Source: an uncultured Pelagibacteraceae bacterium
GTDB taxonomy: Bacteria > Pseudomonadota > Alphaproteobacteria > Pelagibacterales > Pelagibacteraceae
Length of the DNA: 37,712 nt
Direction of reading: 5' to 3'
Assembly (NCBI GenBank): GCA_902521615.1
Contig: CABYSJ010000011.1
Coordinates: 1-37,712 of the forward strand
Shown piece by piece: positions 1 to 10,214 of this stretch. The notes beneath the pieces are model-generated. The model ran no database searches. It worked only from the letters and a program-made list of their open reading frames with translations, and was not told the DNA's origin. Made by a program: the position numbers and the translations under genes. The stretch's first letter is position 1. Each line of letters opens with the position of its first letter.

Positions 1-2
1 AT

Positions 3-569
3 GAAATAGTCAAAGCTGACATTCCTGATGTCAGTAAACATAATCTTAATTATGATGGAACAAGAGCAATAGATGGTGGAGCTGCAGAATTTAGAAAAGG
101 TATAGCTTCAGGTGGACAAGCAATAAAGTTTAGATGTTTTATTAATAAAAAAAACTCATCTCAATTTCCAAATTTAGTAAAATTTATAAATGAACTTCAG
201 TCTAAAGAAACATATGAAACAATTTCTAAAATGATAAATAAAGATTTATCAAATTCCTATGTTAGGGTCGAGGTTATATGTGACCGAGAAGGTTTTTGGT
301 TAAAACCTCATTGTGATATAAAAGAAAAACTTATGTCAGGCTTAATATTTGTTAACAAAACAGATGAATCAGAAGATTTAGGAACTGATTTTTACAATGA
401 AAAATTAGAAAAGGTTAAGACACTTCCCTACAAACATAATTATGGTTATCTTTTTACCAGTGGTCCAAACACATGGCATGGTATGGAGAAGAAAAAGATC
501 GTTAAAGAAAGAAGATGTATTCAAGTAAATTATGTTACTTTTGAAACTGATTGGAAAGTAAATTATTAA
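3..569 (+). CDS. 2-oxoglutarate/Fe(II)-dependent oxygenase, C-terminal part (5' end outside window)
   Basis: The reading frame is open from base 3 to the stop at 567-569, so this is the last 188 residues of a longer protein; the ATG at 231 is internal. The fold is recognisable from an iron-binding HxD motif (LKPHCD), a GLIFVN strand, a GTDFY stretch, and a distal histidine in NTWHG followed about 10 residues later by an arginine (KERR) suited to binding 2-oxoglutarate. Such enzymes hydroxylate small molecules, sugars or protein side chains; the substrate cannot be told. SAR11-type genomes often carry proteins of this kind beside surface-polysaccharide genes, but the upstream neighbours are not in view. 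Its stop overlaps the carB stop by a few bases, tail to tail. Class assignment is fairly sure, function is not. Confidence 0.7.
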   Translation, partial: EIVKADIPDVSKHNLNYDGTRAIDGGAAEFRKGIASGGQAIKFRCFINKKNSSQFPNLVKFINELQSKETYETISKMINKDLSNSYVRVEVICDREGFWLKPHCDIKEKLMSGLIFVNKTDESEDLGTDFYNEKLEKVKTLPYKHNYGYLFTSGPNTWHGMEKKKIVKERRCIQVNYVTFETDWKVNY

Positions 570-3500
570 ACTTCCTGAAGAGAAGTTACTTCTAATTTTT
601 TTGTTTTTAGCGATCTAATTGCTTCTAAACATGCTTGTGCTGTTGACATATTAGTACAATAAGGAACTTTATTTTTAAGTGTTGCTCTTCTTAATGCTAT
701 AGCATCACTTAATCTGTGTTCACTATTTCCTCCTCCAGTATTTATTACTAATGCAATTTTTTTAGAGTCTAAAACATCTACTATATGAGGTGAGCCAGTG
801 CTTACTTTATTTATAATTTTACATTTCATTCCATGTTTTCTAATATATTCTGCAGTTCCTCTAGTTGCGCATAATGTAAACTTAAGTTTAAGAAGTTCTT
901 TTGCTAAATCTATTCCTTCATCTTTGTGACTATCTTTGAGTGATATAAAAGCCAATCCATTTTTTGGCAATGAGTTAGATGCTGCGATCTGACTTTTTGC
1001 AAAAGCCATTCCAAAATTTTTATCAAATCCCATAACTTCTCCAGTTGATTTCATTTCAGGTCCTAGTAATAAGTCACTATTCGGAAATTTATTAAATGGG
1101 AACACAGCTTCTTTAACTGCATACATTCCTTTAGATTTATCTTTTAAATTAAATTTAGATAACTTTTCTCCAGCCATTACTCTTGATGCAATTTTAGCTA
1201 GGGGCAGACCTTTCGCTTTTGATACAAAAGGAACTGTTCGACTTGCTCTAGGATTTACTTCAATTACATAAATTTCATCTTTTTTAATTGCAAACTGTAT
1301 GTTCATGAAGCCTTTTACATTTAAAGCTATAGCAAGTTTTTTAGTTTGATTTTCTATTTCTTTAAGAAGATATGGTTTAATAGAGACAGGAGGTAAGCTG
1401 CATGCTGAATCTCCAGAATGAATTCCAGCTTCTTCAATATGTTGCATAATTCCTGCAACGTGAACTTGTTTTCCGTCTGATATGGCATCCACATCTACTT
1501 CCATTGCATGATCAATAAATTTATCAATCAAAATTGGATTTTCCTCAGCAGCTTTAAATGCTTCCTCAACAAACTTTTTAAGTTGATTTTTTTCATGAAC
1601 AATTTCCATTGCTCTTCCACCTAAAACATACGAAGGTCTTACCATTAATGGCAATCCTATTTTATCTGCAATTTTTATTGCTTGATTAAATGTCTTTGCA
1701 ATTCCACTCTCTGCTTGCCTAAGTTTTAATTTATTTAATAAACTTCTAAATCGGTCTCTATCTTCTGCTAAATCTATAGAAGTATATTGTGTTCCTAAAA
1801 TTGGAAGTTTGTTGTCATATAAAAATTTAGCAAGTTTAATTGGAGTTTGACCACCAAACTGAGCTATCACCCCTATTAGGTTTCCTTTTTCTTGTTCTTT
1901 TTTAATTACGTTAAAAACGTATTCCTCTTTTAAAGGTTCAAAGTATAATCGATCACTCGTATCATAGTCTGTTGATACTGTTTCAGGGTTACAATTAACC
2001 ATTATAGTCTCAAAACCTGCGTCTTTTAATGAAAAACTTGCCTGGCAACAGCAATAATCAAATTCAATTCCTTGACCAATTCTATTTGGTCCTCCTCCAA
2101 GAATAATTATTTTTTTCTTATTGGATGGATCAGCTTCACATTCTGAGTTAATTGAAAAATTTCTTTGGTAAGTTGAGTACATATAAGGAGTGAAAGATTT
2201 GAATTCAGCTGCACAAGTATCTACTTTTTTATAAACTGGAAGTATTTTAAGTGCTGATCTTTTTCTTCTAACAATTTCTTCAGAAGTTTTAGTTAATTCT
2301 GAAAGTTTTTTATCTGAAAATCCTATCGATTTTATTCTATTAAATTCTGAAAAATCCCTTGGAAGTCCTTTAGTTTTTAAATGTGTTTCACAATCAACTA
2401 TCTCTTTAATTTGTTCTAAAAACCAAGGATCAATTTTAGATAAATTATATATTTTCTTTAAGTCTATTTTTTTTCTAATTGCTTCAGCGACTAGCAATAT
2501 CTTATTTGGAATAGTTTCTTTAAGTTTCTTTTCAATTTGCTTCTTATTTAAATCAAAAATTCTATCTAAACCTGAAAAACCAGTTTCAAGAGATACTAGC
2601 GCCTTCTGTAAAGATTCTTTAAAGTTTCTTCCAATAGCCATTGCTTCACCTACTGATTTCATTGATGTCCCTAAAGTTGCAGGAGAAGTAGAAAATTTTT
2701 CAAATGTAAATCTTGGAATTTTAGTCACCACATAATCTATACTTGGTTCAAATGATGCAGGAGTAACTTTAGTTATTTCATTTTTTAATTCATCCAGAGA
2801 ATAACCAACCGCTAATTTTGCAGCTACTTTCGCAATTGGAAATCCAGTTGCTTTTGATGCAAGTGCTGATGATCTTGATACACGAGGATTCATTTCAATT
2901 ACAACCATTCGACCATTTTTAGGATTGATAGCAAACTGAACATTTGATCCTCCAGTTTCAACTCCAATTTTTCTTAAACACGCAATAGATGCATTTCTCA
3001 TTACCTGGTATTCTTTATCTGTAAGTGTAAGAGCCGGTGCGATTGTTACAGAGTCACCAGTATGAATTCCCATTGGATCTATATTTTCAATTGAGCAAAT
3101 AATGATACAGTTATCCTTTTTGTCTCTTACTACCTCCATCTCATATTCTTTCCAGCCCTCTAAGCACTCTTCAACAAGGACCTGGCTTACAGGAGACTCG
3201 TGCAACCCATTTTTAACAATCTTAAAGTAATCTTTTTTAGTTTTAGCTATTCCTCCGCCGAGTCCTCCAAGTGTAAATGCAGGTCTTATAATTGCAGGTA
3301 AACCAATTTTTTTTAATACTTTTGATGCTTGGTTGTTTCTATTAACAATTTCAGATTTTGGTAAATCTAAACCAATATCAATCATATTTTTTCTAAATTT
3401 CTTTCTGTCCTCAGCGTTAGAAATTGCTTTTGAATTCGCTCCGATCAATTCTATTTTGTATTTTTTTAAAACTCCTTTTTTCTCAGCTTCCATTGCAAGA

Positions 3501-3790
3501 TTAAGAGCAGTTTGACCGCCCATAGTTGGTAGAATTGCGTCTGGCTTTTCCTTTTTGAGGATTTTTTCTAGTACTCCTAGTGTAATTGGCTCAATGTAAG
3601 TTTTATCTGCAACATCTGGATCTGTCATAATAGTTGCAGGATTTGAGTTTATTAAAACTACTTTATAACCCTCATCTTTCAGAGCTTTACATGCTTGCGT
3701 TCCTGAATAGTCAAATTCACATGCTTGCCCTATGATTATTGGACCAGCGCCCACGACTAAAATTTTTTTAATATCTTTTCTTTTTGGCAT
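566..3790 (-). CDS. carB: carbamoyl-phosphate synthase large chain
   Basis: CarB uses ammonia passed from CarA, bicarbonate and two ATP to make carbamoyl phosphate for pyrimidine and arginine synthesis in the cytoplasm. At 1074 residues it has the usual full length. The first half opens with the nucleotide-binding stretch [20 protein letters not shown] and continues with an ATP-grasp domain (GGLGGG loop near residue 175); the second half repeats this with [19 protein letters not shown] near 560 and a second ATP-grasp domain. The last ~130 residues form the MGS-like allosteric domain ([17 protein letters not shown]). The gene overlaps the end of carA by 23 bases, so the two are probably translationally coupled. 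At its 3' end it overlaps the oxygenase gene by 4 bases. Nothing looks broken. Confidence 0.98.
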   Translation of the reverse strand: MPKRKDIKKILVVGAGPIIIGQACEFDYSGTQACKALKDEGYKVVLINSNPATIMTDPDVADKTYIEPITLGVLEKILKKEKPDAILPTMGGQTALNLAMEAEKKGVLKKYKIELIGANSKAISNAEDRKKFRKNMIDIGLDLPKSEIVNRNNQASKVLKKIGLPAIIRPAFTLGGLGGGIAKTKKDYFKIVKNGLHESPVSQVLVEECLEGWKEYEMEVVRDKKDNCIIICSIENIDPMGIHTGDSVTIAPALTLTDKEYQVMRNASIACLRKIGVETGGSNVQFAINPKNGRMVVIEMNPRVSRSSALASKATGFPIAKVAAKLAVGYSLDELKNEITKVTPASFEPSIDYVVTKIPRFTFEKFSTSPATLGTSMKSVGEAMAIGRNFKESLQKALVSLETGFSGLDRIFDLNKKQIEKKLKETIPNKILLVAEAIRKKIDLKKIYNLSKIDPWFLEQIKEIVDCETHLKTKGLPRDFSEFNRIKSIGFSDKKLSELTKTSEEIVRRKRSALKILPVYKKVDTCAAEFKSFTPYMYSTYQRNFSINSECEADPSNKKKIIILGGGPNRIGQGIEFDYCCCQASFSLKDAGFETIMVNCNPETVSTDYDTSDRLYFEPLKEEYVFNVIKKEQEKGNLIGVIAQFGGQTPIKLAKFLYDNKLPILGTQYTSIDLAEDRDRFRSLLNKLKLRQAESGIAKTFNQAIKIADKIGLPLMVRPSYVLGGRAMEIVHEKNQLKKFVEEAFKAAEENPILIDKFIDHAMEVDVDAISDGKQVHVAGIMQHIEEAGIHSGDSACSLPPVSIKPYLLKEIENQTKKLAIALNVKGFMNIQFAIKKDEIYVIEVNPRASRTVPFVSKAKGLPLAKIASRVMAGEKLSKFNLKDKSKGMYAVKEAVFPFNKFPNSDLLLGPEMKSTGEVMGFDKNFGMAFAKSQIAASNSLPKNGLAFISLKDSHKDEGIDLAKELLKLKFTLCATRGTAEYIRKHGMKCKIINKVSTGSPHIVDVLDSKKIALVINTGGGNSEHRLSDAIALRRATLKNKVPYCTNMSTAQACLEAIRSLKTKKLEVTSLQEV

Positions 3791-4964
3791 TTTTTTTCAT
3801 GTTGTTAATAAATTCTTGAAATAAATAAACACTATCTTGGGGTCCAGGATTAGATTCCGGATGATATTGAACTGAAAATATTGGTTTATTTTTAAGCTTT
3901 ATTCCTTCAATAGTATTATCGAAAAGAGATTTGTGAGTTACTTCAATTTTTTTTGGTAAAGTTTCTTCAACTACTACAAATCCATGATTTTGACTGGTAA
4001 TTTCAACTTTGTCATGAACTAAATTTTTAACTGGATGGTTTGCACCTCTATGTCCTAACTTCATTTTTTTTGTTTTGCCACCTAAAGCTAATGCCAAAAT
4101 CTGATGACCTAAACATATACCAAATATAGGTAAATTATTTTTTATAAGTTCATTAATTATAGAGATTGAATATTTTCCAGTTGCAGCTGGGTCTCCAGGA
4201 CCATTTGATAAAAAAATTCCATTTGGTTTCAAGCTCAGTATTTTTTGTGCATTTGTTTTGCAAGAAACAACAGTAACTTTGCAATTAAAATCAGAGAAAT
4301 ATCTTAAGATATTTTTTTTTATTCCATAATCAATCGCAACAACATGAAATGAATTTTTATTATTTTTTTTATATCCAAGTTCTTTTTTCCAGGTTTTAAA
4401 ACCTTTCCAAATATAATTTTTCTGAGTGGAAACTACTTCTGCTAGATCAAGGTTTTTTAATCCACCCCATTTGATGGTAGAGTTAGTCAATTTATTAATA
4501 TTAAACTTTCCATTTTTTGAATAAGATATTGTTCCCTTAGGTGCCCCTTTATTTCTTATAAAATTTGTTAGGCTTCTGGTGTCTAAACCAGTAATCCCAA
4601 CAATTTTATTTTTTTTAAGCCAAGTATCTAAATGTAGGAACGATCTGTAATTTGAGGGCGAAGTTATTTCAGAGTTAATTATAACTCCTCGAGCCCATAT
4701 TTTGTCAGACTCATGATCCTCTTTGTTGGTACCAACATTTCCAATATGCGGAAATGTAAAGTTGATAATTTGACCAGCATATGAAGGATCAGAAATGATT
4801 TCCTGATATCCTGTTAATGATGTATTAAAGCAAACTTCGCCTGTAGCCTCTCCTTGGTATCCAATTCCTATTCCTTTAAATACCTTTTTATTTTCAAGAA
4901 CTAAAATGCCCGTATTGATTTGTGATTTTGTTTTTGAGTTAGTTTTTTTTGCTTTTTTCTTCAA
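3768..4964 (-). CDS. carA: carbamoyl-phosphate synthase small (glutaminase) chain
   Basis: CarA hydrolyses glutamine and channels the ammonia to CarB. The N-terminal CPSase small-chain domain begins at [12 protein letters not shown] (residues ~20-31), with [14 protein letters not shown] typical of the family. The class I glutamine amidotransferase domain carries the triad Cys284 (GICLGHQ), His368 and Glu370 (QYHPE). Length is 398 residues against ~380 in most bacteria; the extra is a Lys-rich N-terminus. The start used here is TTG; the nearest upstream ATG in the spacer runs into a stop after four codons, and no ATG lies between the TTG and the conserved domain, so TTG is the best choice. It is the first gene of a carA-carB operon. 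Confidence 0.97.
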   Translation of the reverse strand: MKKKAKKTNSKTKSQINTGILVLENKKVFKGIGIGYQGEATGEVCFNTSLTGYQEIISDPSYAGQIINFTFPHIGNVGTNKEDHESDKIWARGVIINSEITSPSNYRSFLHLDTWLKKNKIVGITGLDTRSLTNFIRNKGAPKGTISYSKNGKFNINKLTNSTIKWGGLKNLDLAEVVSTQKNYIWKGFKTWKKELGYKKNNKNSFHVVAIDYGIKKNILRYFSDFNCKVTVVSCKTNAQKILSLKPNGIFLSNGPGDPAATGKYSISIINELIKNNLPIFGICLGHQILALALGGKTKKMKLGHRGANHPVKNLVHDKVEITSQNHGFVVVEETLPKKIEVTHKSLFDNTIEGIKLKNKPIFSVQYHPESNPGPQDSVYLFQEFINNMKKNAKKKRY

Positions 4965-4985
4965 TTACAACTCATGAGTTAAAGG

Positions 4986-5014
4986 TTAATACAATAATTG
5001 CTTTATTATCGCAA
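4986..5014 (-). promoter_or_regulatory. candidate carA promoter
   Basis: In the 126-base divergent spacer between carA and yqeY, the minus strand reads TTGCGA, 17 bases, then TATTAA, a fair sigma-70 match with ideal spacing. Transcription would begin roughly 15 bases before the TTG start of carA, leaving almost no leader, so no pyrimidine attenuator is evident. Because the spacer is extremely AT-rich, chance matches are likely. Confidence 0.35.
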
Positions 5015-5090
5015 CAGAGATGTAATATAAAAATGTAAAAAAACAATTTTTCTTTTGAAGAATTTTTTCTTTAAAGTAGATTAAAAAATT

Positions 5091-5552
5091 ATGTCATTAA
5101 AACAGACCATCGAAAACGAATATAAAAGTGCTCTAAAATCTAAAGATAAAAATAAAATATCAACCTATAGGTTAATATTATCTTCTATTAAGGATTTGGA
5201 TATTGTTAACAGATCAGGCCCCAATAAAAAGGAGACTGATGATGAGGATATTAAGAAACTTTTGAAAAAAATGGTTAAGCAGAGGGCCGAATCGATCGAT
5301 ATTTACAAAAAAAATAATAGAACAGATCTTTTAGAGGTTGAACAAAATGAATATGATATTTTAACAAGTTTCTTGCCAAAGCAGCTTAGTGAAGACGAGA
5401 CTAAGAAAATTTGTGCAGATGTTATTTCGAAAATTGGAGCAAATTCATTAAAAGATATGGGAAAAGTTATGGGCGAACTTAAAAAAACTCATGCAGATGA
5501 AATTGATTTTTCTAAAGCAGGATCGATGATCAAAGAATTATTGAACAAATAA
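5091..5552 (+). CDS. yqeY: GatB/YqeY domain protein
   Basis: This 153-residue protein matches the stand-alone YqeY family, which resembles the tail domain of the GatB amidotransferase subunit (in GatB that domain contacts tRNA). Features visible are the start MSLKQTIENEYKSALKSKD, a KISTYRLILSSIK helix, a DEDIKKLLKKMVKQRAESI helix, the FLPKQLSEDE hinge and the closing DMGKVMGELKK block. The exact role of free YqeY is not settled in any organism. It stands just upstream of dnaG, a frequent arrangement in alphaproteobacteria; its stop and the dnaG start share one base (TAATG), suggesting coupling. Confidence 0.9.
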   Translation: MSLKQTIENEYKSALKSKDKNKISTYRLILSSIKDLDIVNRSGPNKKETDDEDIKKLLKKMVKQRAESIDIYKKNNRTDLLEVEQNEYDILTSFLPKQLSEDETKKICADVISKIGANSLKDMGKVMGELKKTHADEIDFSKAGSMIKELLNK

Positions 5553-7327
5553 TGAAATACCCAAAAGAGTATCTTGATGAAATTAAAAATAGGTTGAAAG
5601 TTTCAACGGTAGTATCAAAAACTGTTTCATTAAAAAAAAGAGGTAAAGAATATGTGGGTTTATCACCTTTCAAAAATGAAAAGACACCCTCGTTTACTGT
5701 AAATGATGAAAAAGAATTTTATCATTGTTTTGCAACTTCAGAGCACGGTAATATTTTTGATTTTGTGATGAAAACTCAAAATTTAAAATTTGGAGAGGCA
5801 GTTAAATATCTAGCTCAATTGGCAGGGATGCAACCTTATATGTTTTCAAAACAAGATGAAGAAAGAGAAAAAAAGTGGAATGAGTATAAATCCATTTTTA
5901 GTCAATATGTCGACTTTTATCATAATGAACTTTTAAAAAATGAAAATTATTCAATTGCTAGAGATTATTTAAAAAATAGATCACTAGGCAAAGATGAAGT
6001 AAAAAAATTTAAAATAGGATATATAGAAAAAAGTCCAAATTTTTTTGAAAAATTAAAAAAAGATTATAGTGAACAAACTTTAGTAGAAACTGGTTTATTC
6101 TATTTAGATGAGAAAAAAAAAATTTATGTCGAAAGATTTAGAGGTCGAATAATATTTCCAATCAATAATATTTCAGGCCAACCAATTGCCCTAGGTGGAA
6201 GAATAATTGAAAATTTGGATTATCTAGCGAAATATATAAATTCACCTGAAACAAATTTTTTTAAAAAAGGATCAAATTTATATAATTTAGATTTAGCAAG
6301 AAAACTTTCTAATAAAATAGACCATGTTTATCTGGTCGAAGGATACATGGATGTTGTAGGTCTAAGTAAAAATGGGATTGATAATGCAGTAGCAAATCTT
6401 GGTACATCTTTAACTGACAAACAAATTTTAATTTTAAATCAATTTTTTAATGATATCATAATATGTTTTGATGGTGATGAAAGTGGATATAAAGCTGCAG
6501 TTAGAGCTGCAGAAAATTCAATTAAGGAACTAAAACCAGAGAAACAAATTTCATTTTTATTCCTACCAGATAAAGAAGATCCAGATAGTTATGTAAATAA
6601 AAATGGTAAAATTAATTTTATAGATTTTACAAAACGGAGCAAATTATCAATTCATCAATTTATTTTCAGTCATTATAAAAAACAAACTAACAATAACCCT
6701 TCATCTATGGCGATTTTTGAAAAAAAACTTAAAAGTATTGCAAGTACAATCAAAGATGACTTTATTAAGAAATATGTCTTAGAATATTTTTTAGAAAAGA
6801 TTGCTGAGTTAACTCCACATTTCAACCAAAATAATAAAAAATTTTATACAAAAAAAATAAAATCTTTAGAAAGTACAAAAAAATATTTCAAAGAAAGTCA
6901 GTCTTTGACTGGTGTTGAATTAAAAGAGTTTTCTCTATTATATTTGGTTATAAATAAGCTAGATTTGTTACAAGCAAATATTCATTTGATTGAAAATATT
7001 AAATTATTTACCGAGTTTAATAAAAAAATATTTGAAATGATTGTTGAAAAATTAAAATCTGATTCACAAATTACAATTCAAGATCTTAACTTGGATATTC
7101 AATTAGCAGAAAAAATAAATAAATTTGCTCCAATTAAACATATTTTAAAAAATCAATCTGATGATGATCAAAAAATAATCGAATTATTAGAGGATATCTC
7201 TAGAGATTTGATGAATTATGATCTTGAGTTCAGAATCCAGGAATTAGAATCGAAGTTTTCTTTAGATATGAGCGAGTCCACATTTAAAGAGTTAAAAGAG
7301 CTTAAAAAAAAGCAGAATCTCAATTAA
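5552..7327 (+). CDS. dnaG: DNA primase with degenerate zinc-binding motif
   Basis: DnaG makes RNA primers at the replication fork. The TOPRIM catalytic core is intact: VYLVEGYMDVVGL supplies the acidic Glu and FDGDESG the DxD metal site (about residues 260-310). The C-terminal ~150 residues, which in the family bind DnaB helicase, are present but divergent. The N-terminal CHC2 zinc finger is odd: where the family has C-x2-H and C-x2-C, this protein has GLSPFKNEKTPSF and YHCFATSEHG, so only Cys59 of the four ligands remains (Ser38, Lys41 and Thr62 at the others). The surrounding fold signature, including EKTPSF, is kept, so the domain is probably still made but without bound zinc. The gene is in frame and full length (591 residues), followed 67 bases later by rpoD. 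Confidence 0.95.
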   Translation: MKYPKEYLDEIKNRLKVSTVVSKTVSLKKRGKEYVGLSPFKNEKTPSFTVNDEKEFYHCFATSEHGNIFDFVMKTQNLKFGEAVKYLAQLAGMQPYMFSKQDEEREKKWNEYKSIFSQYVDFYHNELLKNENYSIARDYLKNRSLGKDEVKKFKIGYIEKSPNFFEKLKKDYSEQTLVETGLFYLDEKKKIYVERFRGRIIFPINNISGQPIALGGRIIENLDYLAKYINSPETNFFKKGSNLYNLDLARKLSNKIDHVYLVEGYMDVVGLSKNGIDNAVANLGTSLTDKQILILNQFFNDIIICFDGDESGYKAAVRAAENSIKELKPEKQISFLFLPDKEDPDSYVNKNGKINFIDFTKRSKLSIHQFIFSHYKKQTNNNPSSMAIFEKKLKSIASTIKDDFIKKYVLEYFLEKIAELTPHFNQNNKKFYTKKIKSLESTKKYFKESQSLTGVELKEFSLLYLVINKLDLLQANIHLIENIKLFTEFNKKIFEMIVEKLKSDSQITIQDLNLDIQLAEKINKFAPIKHILKNQSDDDQKIIELLEDISRDLMNYDLEFRIQELESKFSLDMSESTFKELKELKKKQNLN

Positions 7328-7394
7328 AGTGACTAAATTATTAATAGATTTTTACATAATTGACATTATATAAGACCTCTAAACTCTAATTATC

Positions 7395-9218
7395 ATGGAA
7401 AGAATTATTACAAAATCATTTGCTAGACTTATGGGTCGAGGAACCCATAGAGGTTTTATTACTTATGAGGAATTGAGTAAATCTCTTGGTAAAAGAAATT
7501 TATCTGATGAAAATCTATCTCAAGCTTTTATACATATACTCGACGAACATATTTCTTTAGTTGAAAAAAAATCAGATTTTAAAATTTTAAGAAAAAAAGA
7601 AAATTCTAATAAAGAGGAAGGCAAAACTATTGAAAAAAGCGATGATCCTATTCGAATGTATTTACGAGAAATGGGTGGCGTGGAGCTACTTTCAAGAGAA
7701 GGTGAAATTGCGATCGCAAAAAGAATAGAAGCGGGTAAAGATGTTATGCTCATAGCATTATCTCAAAGTCCAATAACTGCTCAGCAATTTTTTGAATGGA
7801 ATGAACAACTTCAAAAAGATGAAATATTAGTAAGAGAAATAATTGATATTGATACAAACTATATGGAAGATGAGTCTACTGGCCCAAGTGCAAAACAAAA
7901 AAATGCGGGCGAAACTGATAAGGATGAGGGATCTAGTGATGATGAGGATGATTTTAATCCTACTCTCGCAGCAATGGAGACAGAAATCAAACCAAAAGTT
8001 TTAAAAACAGTTAATACACTAACTAAAGAATATACAAAACTTATAAGGTATCAAAAAGAAAAATTAGAATGTGTTTTAAATTCTCAAAGTTTTTCAACAT
8101 CAAAAGAAAAAGGGTATGAAAAAGTAGTAAATGATATTTTAGAAAATATTAAATCTCTCCAATTATCTCCATCTGTATTAGAAGAACTAGTTCAAAAGCA
8201 TTATGTAGAAAACAAGAAAATCATTTCTTTGGAAGGAAATTTATTAAGATTTGCAGTTGATCATAAAATTTCAAGAAATGAATTTATTAAATTTTATGTA
8301 GGTAATGAGATAAATCCAAACTTAAAAAAATTTTTAGATACAAATCAAATATGGAAGCAATTTTTTACAAAGTATAAAGAGGAATTTAAAAATATAAGAG
8401 AAAGATTAATCGAAATTAGTCGCAAACATGGGATATCAGTCACTGATTTTAAGAAACTCATAAGCCGGATTCAAAAGGGAGAGAAAGAGTCTAGAATTGC
8501 AAAAAAAGAAATGGTAGAGGCTAATTTGAGATTGGTAATTTCTATCGCAAAAAAATATACAAATAGAGGACTTCAGTTTCTTGATTTAATTCAAGAAGGT
8601 AACATTGGATTAATGAAAGCTGTAGATAAATTTGAATATAGAAGAGGATATAAATTTTCTACATATGCTACTTGGTGGATTAGGCAAGCAATTACAAGAT
8701 CTATTGCTGATCAAGCTAGAACAATTCGTATCCCAGTCCACATGATTGAAACAATTAATAAAATAGTTAGAACTCAAAGATTAATACTAAGTGAATTCGG
8801 CAGAGAAGCAACACCCGAGGAATTATCTCAAAAACTCAGAATGCCTTTAGATAAAGTTAGAAAGGTTTTGAAGATTTCTAAAGAGCCTGTTTCATTAGAA
8901 AAACCTGTAGGTGATGAAGAGGATAGTAGTTTAGGAGATTTTATAGAAGATACAAAAGCTTTAGCACCCCTAGAACAAGCAATTAAATCTAATTTAGGAG
9001 AGGCTACAACAAAAATACTTTCTACACTAACTCCTAGAGAAGAAAGAGTATTGAGAATGAGATTTGGAGTAGGTATGAATACTGATCATACGTTAGAGGA
9101 AGTGGGATTACAATTCTCAGTTACTAGAGAAAGAATTAGACAAATTGAGGCAAAAGCACTTAGAAAATTAAAGCATCCTAGCAGATCTAAACAACTTAAA
9201 AGCTTTCTCGAAAGTTAG
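7395..9218 (+). CDS. rpoD: RNA polymerase primary sigma factor RpoD (sigma-70)
   Basis: Housekeeping sigma factor directing RNA polymerase to -35/-10 promoters. Region 1.1 lies at residues ~1-60 ([13 protein letters not shown]), region 1.2 at ~80-115 ([21 protein letters not shown]), then a long non-conserved insert with an acidic patch (~155-195). Regions 2.1-2.4 follow ([41 protein letters not shown]), then region 3 ([13 protein letters not shown]) and region 4 with its helix-turn-helix ([35 protein letters not shown]). Length 607 residues is normal for an alphaproteobacterial RpoD. It follows dnaG as in the classic macromolecular-synthesis operon. A tRNA-Val gene begins 4 bases after its stop. 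Confidence 0.98.
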   Translation: MERIITKSFARLMGRGTHRGFITYEELSKSLGKRNLSDENLSQAFIHILDEHISLVEKKSDFKILRKKENSNKEEGKTIEKSDDPIRMYLREMGGVELLSREGEIAIAKRIEAGKDVMLIALSQSPITAQQFFEWNEQLQKDEILVREIIDIDTNYMEDESTGPSAKQKNAGETDKDEGSSDDEDDFNPTLAAMETEIKPKVLKTVNTLTKEYTKLIRYQKEKLECVLNSQSFSTSKEKGYEKVVNDILENIKSLQLSPSVLEELVQKHYVENKKIISLEGNLLRFAVDHKISRNEFIKFYVGNEINPNLKKFLDTNQIWKQFFTKYKEEFKNIRERLIEISRKHGISVTDFKKLISRIQKGEKESRIAKKEMVEANLRLVISIAKKYTNRGLQFLDLIQEGNIGLMKAVDKFEYRRGYKFSTYATWWIRQAITRSIADQARTIRIPVHMIETINKIVRTQRLILSEFGREATPEELSQKLRMPLDKVRKVLKISKEPVSLEKPVGDEEDSSLGDFIEDTKALAPLEQAIKSNLGEATTKILSTLTPREERVLRMRFGVGMNTDHTLEEVGLQFSVTRERIRQIEAKALRKLKHPSRSKQLKSFLES

Positions 9219-9222
9219 TACT

Positions 9223-9297
9223 GGGCCGTTAGCTCAATAGTAGAGTACTGCATTGACATTGCAGGGGTAGTTGGAGCGTAACCAACACGGCCCACCA
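9223..9297 (+). tRNA. tRNA-Val(GAC) with aberrant T-loop
   Basis: A full cloverleaf folds here: acceptor GGGCCGT/ACGGCCC, D-stem GCTC/GAGT, anticodon stem CTGCA/TGCAG with loop TTGACAT (anticodon GAC at 9255-9257), T-stem GTTGG/CCAAC, encoded CCA. The T-loop reads AGCGTAA instead of the near-universal TTCRANN, losing T54, the U at 55 and A58, and the 7-base D-loop AATAGTA has A where G18 is expected. C56 and G19 appear to remain. All stems are intact, so this looks like a functional but structurally reduced tRNA rather than a pseudogene. It begins 4 bases after rpoD and may share its transcript. Confidence 0.85.
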
Positions 9298-9355
9298 TAA
9301 TTTAATTATCTTAATTGATAACTTTGAAAAAATGTTATAACTAATTAATTATTTT

Positions 9356-9432
9356 GGGCCTGTAGCTCAGTTGGTTAGAGCAGTACACTCATAATGTATT
9401 GGTCCCAGGTTCGAGTCCTGGCGGGCCCACCA
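9356..9432 (+). tRNA. tRNA with CAT anticodon (elongator Met, or Ile2)
   Basis: A 77-base cloverleaf: acceptor GGGCCTG/CGGGCCC (one T-G wobble), D-arm GCTCAGTTGGTTAGAGC, anticodon loop CTCATAA with CAT at 9390-9392, T-arm CCAGG-TTCGAGT-CCTGG, and encoded CCA. CAT is read as Met, or as Ile if the C is changed to lysidine; the C4-G69 and C5-G68 pairs are those reported as favouring the lysidine enzyme in E. coli, so Ile2 cannot be excluded. Its 3' 45 bases, from the first base of the anticodon loop to the CCA end, are exactly duplicated 1725 bases downstream, marking it as an integration site. Confidence 0.93.
9388..9432 (+). repeat. attL-type direct repeat (tRNA 3' half)
   Basis: These 45 bases, running from the anticodon loop to the CCA end of the CAT tRNA, are identical to 11113-11157. 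Bases just outside differ on both sides. This is the usual size and place of a tyrosine-integrase crossover segment. Confidence 0.85.
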
Positions 9433-9496
9433 AATCCAGTAAAATCAACGTTTAGAAAATAAAGTTTCTTAAAATTTCAACAAAAAACCCTCTAAA

Positions 9497-9528
9497 AATT
9501 TTTTCGTTGTATACCAAATTGAGTCCAA
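9497..9528 (+). repeat. inner island repeat, left copy
   Basis: The 32 bases match 11021-11052 at 30 positions and in the same orientation; the core is TTGTATACCAAATTGAGT. It begins 64 bases inside the tRNA end, whereas the right copy ends 60 bases before the attR-type repeat, so the two are nearly equidistant from the ends. It lies ahead of the first island gene. Confidence 0.8.
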
Positions 9529-9581
9529 TCATTTTTAGCAATGTACTGGTCTCTTATTAGTTGCAATGATATATTTTACCT

Positions 9582-9872
9582 ATGTTTAAGTGGCTGAAAA
9601 AAAAAGTAAAAGAAAAGACTGATCAAGAATATAAAAGTGGAATTAGAAGGACCCGAAACTTTTTAAAGTTCGCAATGGCTTTTAAGGACAATCACGATCA
9701 GCTTAAACAAGATCTATTATCTATGGATACTACTTTAGCTATTTTGGAAATGTCACCAAATGACTCAAAAAATATGGATAGATTACTAAACGTTGATATG
9801 ATTTGTAGAAAAATATTTGCTACTGAATACGGAGGTGACGATTCAAAATATAACAAAAAATTTGATACTTAA
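9582..9872 (+). CDS. hypothetical island protein, soluble
   Basis: A 96-residue protein I do not recognise. The first 12 residues are strongly basic with large hydrophobics (MFKWLKKKVKEK), which could form a membrane-surface amphipathic helix. The rest is predicted helical and charged, without a transmembrane segment or known catalytic motif; there is one Cys (MICRK). It is the first gene of the four-gene island run. Its stop and the start of the next gene share one base, pointing to coupled translation. Being in a tight co-directional run with sensible starts supports it as a real gene, though its function is unknown. Confidence 0.65.
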   Translation: MFKWLKKKVKEKTDQEYKSGIRRTRNFLKFAMAFKDNHDQLKQDLLSMDTTLAILEMSPNDSKNMDRLLNVDMICRKIFATEYGGDDSKYNKKFDT

Positions 9873-10213
9873 TGATTTTCTCAAATGCTCATAATAAATT
9901 TAAGAAACAAGAAATTTACTCAATTTTTAAAATAGGTTCCTATATTTTTGTTATCATTGGTTTTTTGACAGCTTTGGAATTTTTCTTTTATTTAATTGGT
10001 TCAGACCTTAGACCGATAGGTGAAATTTATGCTGCTTTATCAACAGATATAGTTACAGAGACAAGATCAAATTCATTGATGCCAGTTGTTACTGAAGGAA
10101 GTCCAAAGATAAATATGCTAATTTTAATAGTTATGATGGGAGTATGTTTTGGCTCTTTTATTATGTTCGTTACGTATTTAAGCTGTTTGTATAAAAGTTT
10201 TAAAGGAGAATAA
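9872..10213 (+). CDS. small two-helix membrane protein (island)
   Basis: A 113-residue protein with two clear hydrophobic segments, residues ~21-44 (IGSYIFVIIGFLTALEFFFY) and ~79-106 (INMLILIVMMGVCFGSFIMF). They are joined by a ~35-residue Ser/Thr-rich loop and followed by a short basic tail. No family recognised. It sits between a soluble protein and another small membrane protein with a 1-base overlap and a 1-base gap, so the three are likely made together, perhaps as one membrane complex (inference). Confidence 0.65.
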   Translation: MIFSNAHNKFKKQEIYSIFKIGSYIFVIIGFLTALEFFFYLIGSDLRPIGEIYAALSTDIVTETRSNSLMPVVTEGSPKINMLILIVMMGVCFGSFIMFVTYLSCLYKSFKGE

Positions 10214-10214
10214 A

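Noticed and set aside
231..569. Complete 112-residue protein starting at 231
   Set aside because: The same frame is open back to base 3 and the HxD oxygenase domain needs the upstream part, so this is an internal ATG of a gene cut by the window edge.
7341..7394. TTGACA at 7360-7365 as the -35 of an rpoD promoter
   Set aside because: No acceptable -10 lies 16-18 bases downstream, and an upstream TATATA lacks a -35; I cannot define a promoter here.
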